This document shows positions 58,715-64,000 of a DNA stretch of 64,000 bases, piece after piece. The translations under genes were made by a program, and so were the position numbers. Location of the stretch: assembly GCA_964019135.1 (NCBI GenBank), contig OZ025253.1, forward strand, positions 33,716,548-33,780,547. Direction: 5' to 3'. The notes beneath the pieces were generated by a model that saw only the letters and a list, made by a program, of their open reading frames with translations, was not told the DNA's origin and did no database searches. The stretch is from Arenicola marina. Its lineage: Eukaryota; Annelida; Polychaeta; Arenicolidae. Within the stretch, counting starts at the first letter, position 1; every line of letters starts with the position of its first letter.

Positions 58715-58994
58715 CTGAAGTAGACGAAGTCAAAATTGTCACTGTCGATAACGTTGAAGATCACTCCGGGGTGTCCGGAATTGGGACCCTGCCAGCCAGC
58801 CTGGTTGTACAGGTCCACGCTGTAGACGTACTGATCCAGGTAGTCACGCGCTCTGAATAAGACGCGGCAGATTTCGGGGGACGTTTGTTTCACTGGCCGC
58901 GTGGCGTGCAACGTCGCGTATTCACGTTCGATTTTCATGGCGTCGCACAGTCTAATTTCCACGTAATCGTAAGCGTTACTGTTGCAGTGGAATT
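58715..58994 (-). CDS. ConA-like secreted protein, exon 3
   Basis: The acceptor CACTTCCAG precedes 58994; the donor CTTCAG|GTTTGC follows 58715. The exon is 280 nt, phase 1 in and phase 2 out. Sequence: FHCNSNAYDYVEIRLCDAMK, EICRVLFRARDYLDQYVYSV, DLYNQAGWQGPNSGHPGVIF, NVIDSDNFDFVYFR. The GVIFNVIDSDNFDFVYFR block is the most conserved part against the plus-strand copy. Such folds bind or act on carbohydrates in several families, but no catalytic residue is evident, so lectin-like or structural binding is only an inference. Confidence 0.9.
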
Positions 58995-59617
58995 CTGGAA
59001 GTGGAAGTCAAAAACGGATGTGCATGGAGAGCAGAGCTGGCTATCTTAGCCACCTGTGTACAAATGTGCTATATCGGGCCAGATGATAGTAGTTATGAAA
59101 AAAAGCTGCATGCAATATTTTATATGTAATGTATATATATATATGTCGGATAACTTTTTCATAAATATTTTACATCGCATTATCTCATACCGTTTTAATG
59201 GTGGGCCCTCATCCAGGCATTGTTATTGAAACGGCTTGATGTAATTTTGTGCGAAGGAATTGACTACCGCAGATGGGGCAATGCGGGTGGTGTACCATTC
59301 TGCCGACTCAGAAAACGGGAAAAATTGCTAGTGCGTGGCCATAATGTAAAATCCACTGCGGATGTCACTCCCGTGTTCTCCCACGGCATTGTTTCACTAT
59401 AATGTAGTGTATTTGGGTAAAAATGACCTGGATTTTACATAGGTTAACGTCCTCGGAAAACACCATAACCGGATAACAGTGAGTCACCTTCGGACTCGTG
59501 TTCCTTGGACGTGAACTTGCATCTCCCCAGCGAGTGAAACCGCATGTACGATTATCTCAAAAGTTCTGGAATATTTATCTTCTACAGTCCATCCGGAACA
59601 GAGAAGTGGTGACTTAC

Positions 59618-59704
59618 CTCGGTCCGGATCCCTCCTAATCAGTTGCAGGACTGTGTTCTCCAGGACACCCACGCGTGTTTCCAGGTCGCCACAGATACAT
59701 TGAT
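59618..59704 (-). CDS. ConA-like secreted protein, exon 2
   Basis: The acceptor TAACACCCGCAG precedes 59704, with a CTAAC-type branch site just upstream; the donor GAG|GTAAGT follows 59618. The exon is 87 nt, phase 1 to phase 1. It encodes QCICGDLETRVGVLENTVLQ, LIRRDPDR. The heptad L-V-L-V-L predicts a short coiled coil that could oligomerise the secreted domain. Confidence 0.88.
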
Positions 59705-60074
59705 CTGCGGGTGTTAGGACAGTGGCATCTGGCGTACAATGTGTGTAACAATTATAAATCCTGCCGTAAGCAATTATTAACCTGGAGGGATCCACATTCC
59801 CCCATATATACACATGATGACGTTGGGGCAGAATTGCACTTGCAGCTCAGTTATTCATTGGGGCATGAGGGGGAATTGGTTGATTTGATGTGTATAGCCA
59901 TATCATTATGAAAAATAGTTCACCCCAACATGGAAGAACGACCATTTCCTTTCTTTGTTAATAGTGTGATGGAATAAACAGCATTGTTTTGTCTTTAAAT
60001 ACACAAATCGTTTTTAGTTTACAGTAGATATACTGGCAGATATGACAATGCATGCACATATGGTTATATGTCTA

Positions 60075-60425
60075 AAAAACGTCAAAGTCATAAATGCCGT
60101 AGACTCACGTTTCGGCCCATATTTTCCGCGAATTTTTGCGCGATCGCTCTAAAAATCACTGACCTGACAAAGCAACCCTGTGCAATTTTAATGATACCAA
60201 ACTTACGTGCGTACTGCGAGGTTATCCTTTTTTAAGACACAAACAATATTTATCCGTGCTGACACTCCATTGGCACGAAACGCAGTTTCGTAAACATACT
60301 GAAGCACACGTCATAAAATGATGTAGTTGCCATGGCGCCGAACGTGCTCTGAGCTATATTTGCACCAGCCACGCGCGCCATGGCAACAGCCTTTCATTGT
60401 CTGTGATCATTTATGACTTTGACTT
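60075..60425. mobile_element. TA-flanked MITE in intron 1, copy of 79-434
   Basis: Left TIR (degraded, CGTCAAAGTCATAAATG) and right TIR CATTTATGACTTTGACTT, with TA at 60073-60074 and 60426-60427. Its right end touches the splice donor of exon 1. Confidence 0.8.
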
Positions 60426-60428
60426 TAC

Positions 60429-60492
60429 CTTGTCCCCAAACCGCGGCGACCATGCTCGTGACTAGGACGGCAATCCAAGCATCATTCCACAT
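60429..60492 (-). CDS. ConA-like secreted protein, exon 1 (signal peptide)
   Basis: ATG at 60492 reads MWNDAWIAVLVTSMVAAVWG, Q and one base before donor GTAAAG: 64 nt, phase 1 out. The hydrophobic core and small residues before WGQ fit a cleavable signal peptide; the split codon becomes Asp in front of QCIC. I chose this ATG because it is the only one giving a signal peptide with the right phase and a TATA box at suitable distance. An identical-protein copy is at 61837-61900. Confidence 0.82.
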
Positions 60493-60585
60493 GGCTCTCG
60501 ATCGGCGTTACAAGGTTGTTATCGGACGTGTGTAGCTCTTGGAGCGGTAAGGCGTTCACTGAGCGGGATGCCTTGGGAGATTCGA

Positions 60586-60591
60586 CTTATA
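60586..60591 (-). promoter_or_regulatory. TATA-like box of the ConA-like gene
   Basis: TATAAG on the minus strand about 95 nt before ATG 60492, which would leave a 5'UTR of roughly 65 nt. Duplicated at 61994-61999. Confidence 0.5.
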
Positions 60592-61169
60592 CCAGCAAGA
60601 CTAGGATGTGCGCGGTTGTGGAGAAATGCATAAAAACCAGTTCAGCAGCCAAATTCCAAGAATTATAACCGGGCTGCGTTCGGTGCATGTACCAATCAAC
60701 AGCTTAGACTTCTTGAAGAATATATCTGACCCAAGAGTTATGTTTACAGCATGCGGGAAATACTTTAAGCGAGAAAAGCCACATGAGAGTCAACAACTCC
60801 CCCCCCCCTCCCTCCCCCACCCCCCACGACATGTGTACCTACCCGCCCCACTACAGCTACCCACTGTGACTGCCTTGCTCCTTCCCACCTCCTCAGAGCA
60901 CCGATACGATGGTGTGACAGTGCAAAGTCCGCGGTGTACCGAAGCCAAGTTGTTGACAATGTTTACTATAGTCTCCCAACAGCTGACATCGCCTGCCCTC
61001 CTTACAACTCCCATGGTCCCATCACTGAGAAGTACCGCGGTCTATTAGAGACATCGGCACGATTTGGGGTACATTACATGCTTATGCTTACATGCTTAGG
61101 ATGGGGCAACACATTGTTTCTCAGAAATATTACCATCAAGTTGAAAGGGCATCGTCAGCCGCCTTCCTA

Positions 61170-61612
61170 AACGTGGTCCGATGATTGAAAAGGGTTGGTC
61201 ACTCGGCCGCCAGCCACGTCTCTAAGTGTGGTCCCGTAGTTGAAAGTGAACGGTCACTCAGCCGTTCGCCACCTCTTTAATGTGGTCCCATATTTGAAAG
61301 TGAATGGTGATTCAGCCGCCAGCCACCTTGCTAAATGTGGTACCATAGTTAAAGGGGATGGTCACTAAGCCGGCAGCCACCTCACTAAATGTGGTCCCGT
61401 AGATGAAAGGAGACGATCCCTCAGCCATCAGCCACCTCTCTAAATGTGGTACCCAAGTTTAAAGGGGACGATCCCTCAGCCATCACCTACCTCTCTAAAT
61501 GTGGTCCCAGATTTAAAAGGGGACAGTCAATCAGCTGCCAGGCCCCCCTCTTAATGTGGTCCCAGAATTGAAAGAGGACAGTCACTCAGCCGCCAAAAAC
61601 CTCTCGAAATGT
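61170..61612 (+). repeat. ~55-60-bp minisatellite, unit 1
   Basis: About eight units built on CTAAATGTGGTCCCATAGTT, GAAAGGGGACGGTCACTCAG, CCGCCAGCCACCTCT. The second array is at 62578-63070. Confidence 0.9.
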
Positions 61613-61836
61613 ACTCGCGTACTGCGAGGTTATCCTTTTTTAAGACACAAACAATATTTATCCGTGCTGACACTCCATTGGCACGAAACGCAGTTTCGTA
61701 AACATACTGAAGCACACGTCATAAAATGATGTAGTTGCCATGGCGCCGAACGTGCTCTGAGCTATATTTGCACCAGCCACGCGCGCCATGGCAACAGCCT
61801 TTCATTGTCTGTGATCATTTATGACTTTGACTTTAC

Positions 61837-61900
61837 CTTGTCCCCATACCGCGGCGACCATGCTCGTGACTAGGACGGCAATCCAAGCATCATTCCACAT
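61837..61900 (-). CDS. Duplicated exon 1 (alternative first exon)
   Basis: Same 64 nt with one silent change (GTT to GTA, Val) and the same donor. It could splice to exon 2 at 59704 just as unit 1 does, giving the same protein from a second promoter. Confidence 0.65.
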
Positions 61901-61993
61901 GGCTCTCGATCGGCGTTACAAGGTTGTTATCGGACGTGTGCAGCTCTTGGAGCGGTAAGGCGTTCACTGAGCGGGATGCTTTGGGAGATTCGA

Positions 61994-61999
61994 CTTATA
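61994..61999 (-). promoter_or_regulatory. Duplicated TATA-like box
   Basis: Copy of 60586-60591 at offset 1408, upstream of the duplicated exon 1. Confidence 0.45.
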
Positions 62000-62577
62000 C
62001 CAGCAAGACTAGGATGTGCGCGGTTGTGGAGAAATGCATAAAAACCAGTTCAGCAGCCAAATTCCAAGAATTGTAACCGGGCTGCGTTCGGTGCATGTAC
62101 CAATCAACAGCTTAGACTTCTTGAAGAATATATCTGACCCAAGAGTTATGTTTACAGCATGCGGGAAATACTTTAAGCGAGAAAAGCCACATGAGAGTCA
62201 ACAACTCCCCCCCCCCCTCCCTCCCCCACCCCCCACGACATGTGTACCTACCCGCCCCACTACAGCTACCCACTGTGACTGCCTTGCTCCTTCCCACCTC
62301 CTCAGAGCACCGATACGATGGTGTGACAGTGCAAAGTCCGCGGTGTACCGAAGCCAAGTTGTTGACAATGTTTACTATAGTCTCCCAACAGCTGACATCG
62401 CCTGCCCTCCTTACAACTCCCATGGTCCCATCACTGAGAAGTACCGCGGTCTATTAGAGACATCGGCACGATTTGGGGTACATTACATGCTTATGCTTAC
62501 ATGCTTAGGATGGGGCAACACATTGTTTCTCAGAAATATTACCATCAAGTTGAAAGGGCATCGTCAGCCGCCTTCCT

Positions 62578-63070
62578 AAACGTGGTCCGATGATTGAAAA
62601 GGGTTGGTCACTCGGCCGCCAGCCACGTCTCTAAGTGTGGTCCCGTAGTTGAAAGTGAACGGTCACTCAGCCGTTCGCCACCTCTTTAATGTGGTCCCAT
62701 ATTTGAAAGTGAATGGTGATTCAGCCGCCAGCCACCTTGCTAAATGTGGTACCATAGTTAAAGGGGATGGTCACTAAGCCGGCAGCCACCTCACTAAATG
62801 TGGTCCCGTAGATGAAAGGAGACGATCCCTCAGCCATCAGCCACCTCTCTAAATGTGGTCCCCAAGTTTAAAGGGGACGATCCCTCAGCCATCACCTACC
62901 TCTCTAAATGTGGTCCCAGATTTAAAAGGGGACAGTCACTCAGCTGCCAGGCCCCCCTCTTAATGTGGTCCCAGAATTGAAAGAGGACAGTCACTCAGCC
63001 GCCAACAACCTCTCGAAATGTGGTCCCAGATTTGAAAGGAAACGGTCACTCAGCCGCCACATACCTGTCT
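62578..63070 (+). repeat. ~55-60-bp minisatellite, unit 2
   Basis: Same as 61170-61612 but with one more unit past the duplication end (GGTCCCAGATTTGAAAGGAA), suggesting the original array was longer than the duplicated part. Confidence 0.9.
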
Positions 63071-63074
63071 CAAT

Positions 63075-63680
63075 GTGATCACAGTGTTGTGAGCTAGGCG
63101 TGGATGTCTATGTAGACATCTACCTGCCAAATCAGATGAGTGCCGATGCATGGTGACAGTGCGCGTATTGGTTTGGGAGCTCAAGTGCGTCCCCAAAGTA
63201 AATCGAATACGCACATTACGCATTATTCCCGCTGAACATGTGTTTCACATGAGTACGGGCATTTATTCGGCATGCCGATTATGTCCTTTACGGCACGGGA
63301 CATTCGGGAGAAGATGGTGGATGGTCGAGAAGTGACGGAGGAGGCCTCGCCCATTGTTCCTAAATACACCGAACATGACCGGTGTGAACATTTGACTGGC
63401 ATAAAACGTAGCCCTATCAGCATACCCTCCACAAAGCGGCTTCCAGGCCACCATCTGACGAAAACTGAGGGAAAATTGACTTGCAAAACCGTCACGCCTA
63501 CAAACCAGTCTACTTATAGCTCTGGTCCTCAATTTGGTGGACGCACCTTTTTTCAAAGCCCCCCACCCCTCACCCGGCCCCCATGGGTCGCAAGCTTTTC
63601 TATGTATTCCCCTGCTCTGATGCTTGGCTCTATAGCGATTAGAGGGAAGGGGTCGAACACTACACATCTATGCTAATAAA
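63075..63680. other. No gene seen; overlapping frames on both strands
   Basis: Frames of 134 codons on both strands overlap (63263-63676) but neither shows a domain, signal peptide or splice support. TTTTTTCAAAGCCCCCCACC and GGGTCGCAAG motifs resemble the interior of the CAGGGGCGGATC family. Confidence 0.4.
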
Positions 63681-63689
63681 ATGAAGCTT

Positions 63690-63695
63690 TCTGTC

Positions 63696-63726
<31 letters not shown>

Positions 63727-63728
63727 GT
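63690..63728 (+). repeat. (CTGT)n microsatellite
   Basis: About nine CTGT units with CTCT interruptions. Confidence 0.95.
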
Positions 63729-63788
63729 CCCACCTATGCACCCGAGGAAGCCGCTGCGTGCACCCGCATGCAACATTGTTCCATTTAT

Positions 63789-63884
63789 ACAGTTAAGCGG
63801 ACTACATGCGGGAACAGCGCTAGACACCAAATACTACAGCTTCCAACTTTACAGTTAAACGGACTACATGCGGAAAGGGCGCTA
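63789..63884 (+). repeat. Two direct copies of a ~38-bp unit
   Basis: TACAGTTAAGCGGACTACAT then GCGGGAACAGCGCTAGACA recurs about 64 bp later with four differences. Confidence 0.8.
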
Positions 63885-63948
63885 GACATCTCGCGAGCGG
63901 AGCGAGCGGGGCGGCTAGTTACCCAATAATCTTATGCATGGTTGTCAG

Positions 63949-63995
63949 TTGGCACACGTGCTTATAGCGGGCTTGCCTGGAGGCACTCATGCCAA
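63949..63995. mobile_element. Hairpin element of the TTGG..CCAA family, third copy
   Basis: The left end TTGGCACACGTGC and right end AGGCACTCATGCCAA with GGGCTTGCCTGG between. The window ends five bases later, so a 9-bp target duplication cannot be checked. Confidence 0.6.
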
Positions 63996-64000
63996 TATTG

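Larger units (their letters stand above)
60209..61612 (+). repeat. Tandem duplication, unit 1
   Basis: From GCGTACTGCGAGG to CCTCTCGAAATGT. Repeats at 61617-63019 with offset 1408 and only about ten differences, mainly single bases and a C-run length change. It contains the right part of the MITE, exon 1 and promoter of the minus-strand gene, and an upstream minisatellite. Confidence 0.93.
61617..63019 (+). repeat. Tandem duplication, unit 2
   Basis: Near-identical to 60209-61612. Differences include T to C at the position after GGACGTGTG, A to T in CCCCATACC, and one extra C in the run near 62204. The frame of 187 codons at 62016-62579 starts from GTG, and the C-run difference breaks the equivalent frame in unit 1, so I do not call it a gene. 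Confidence 0.93.

Noticed and set aside
62016-62579. 187-codon frame in duplication unit 2
   Set aside because: It starts at GTG, runs through a C run whose length differs between the two nearly identical units (breaking it in unit 1), and overlaps the minus-strand promoter and upstream region.

Overview
This is a non-coding-rich animal (metazoan) nuclear window. Genes are split by GT-AG introns. Non-LTR retrotransposon pieces, tRNA-derived SINEs, foldback and terminal-inverted-repeat (TIR) elements, minisatellites and poly-G/poly-C runs fill most of it. There are no bacterial-style operons. The ConA-like secreted proteins, a THAP zinc finger, L1-like LINEs, (TTAGGG)-like repeats and a tRNA-type SINE fit a marine invertebrate, possibly a deuterostome such as an amphioxus or hemichordate. 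That assignment is inference; no search was run.

The best genes come from reading splice signals rather than open frames. (1) On the minus strand, 58162-60492, a complete four-exon gene gives a 240-residue secreted protein: signal peptide, a short Cys/leucine-heptad linker, then a concanavalin-A/LamG-like sandwich. It has a TATA-like box upstream and an AATAAA downstream. (2) A paralogue on the plus strand (43567-45489) keeps exons 2-4 with identical intron phases, but no first exon is visible and an L1-like LINE abuts its exon 2. (3) The promoter and exon 1 of gene (1) lie in a ~1.4 kb unit that is tandemly duplicated (60209-63019). (4) An orphan signal-peptide-type exon sits at 54544-54622, with a decayed copy of its promoter and start at 34360-34500. 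(5) Exons at 1071, 1800-1887 and 5093-5194 join in phase into an unrecognised protein. (6) A THAP exon lies on the minus strand at 9875-10087. (7) A two-membrane-segment small protein is encoded on the minus strand at 17411-17758.

Layout: 1-6 kb holds gene (5) with TIR elements in its introns. 6-11 kb holds short elements, a telomere-like tract, a possible transposase-related exon broken by a hAT-type MITE, and the THAP exon. 11.7-17.1 kb and 34.8-42.2 kb are two diverged copies of one large unit with a shared 45-bp-type minisatellite; one is interrupted by a SINE and the other by a LINE. 17-34 kb holds the small membrane-protein gene, dispersed repeats and two LINE remnants. 42-46 kb is the plus-strand ConA-like gene. 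46-58 kb holds repeats, a split SINE, a frame with two amber codons, a hexamer array inserted in a LINE remnant, and a ~1 kb inverted repeat pair. 58-64 kb is the minus-strand ConA-like gene with its duplicated front end. The genes do not form a pathway; what links them is the way mobile elements have inserted into, duplicated or bordered gene parts.
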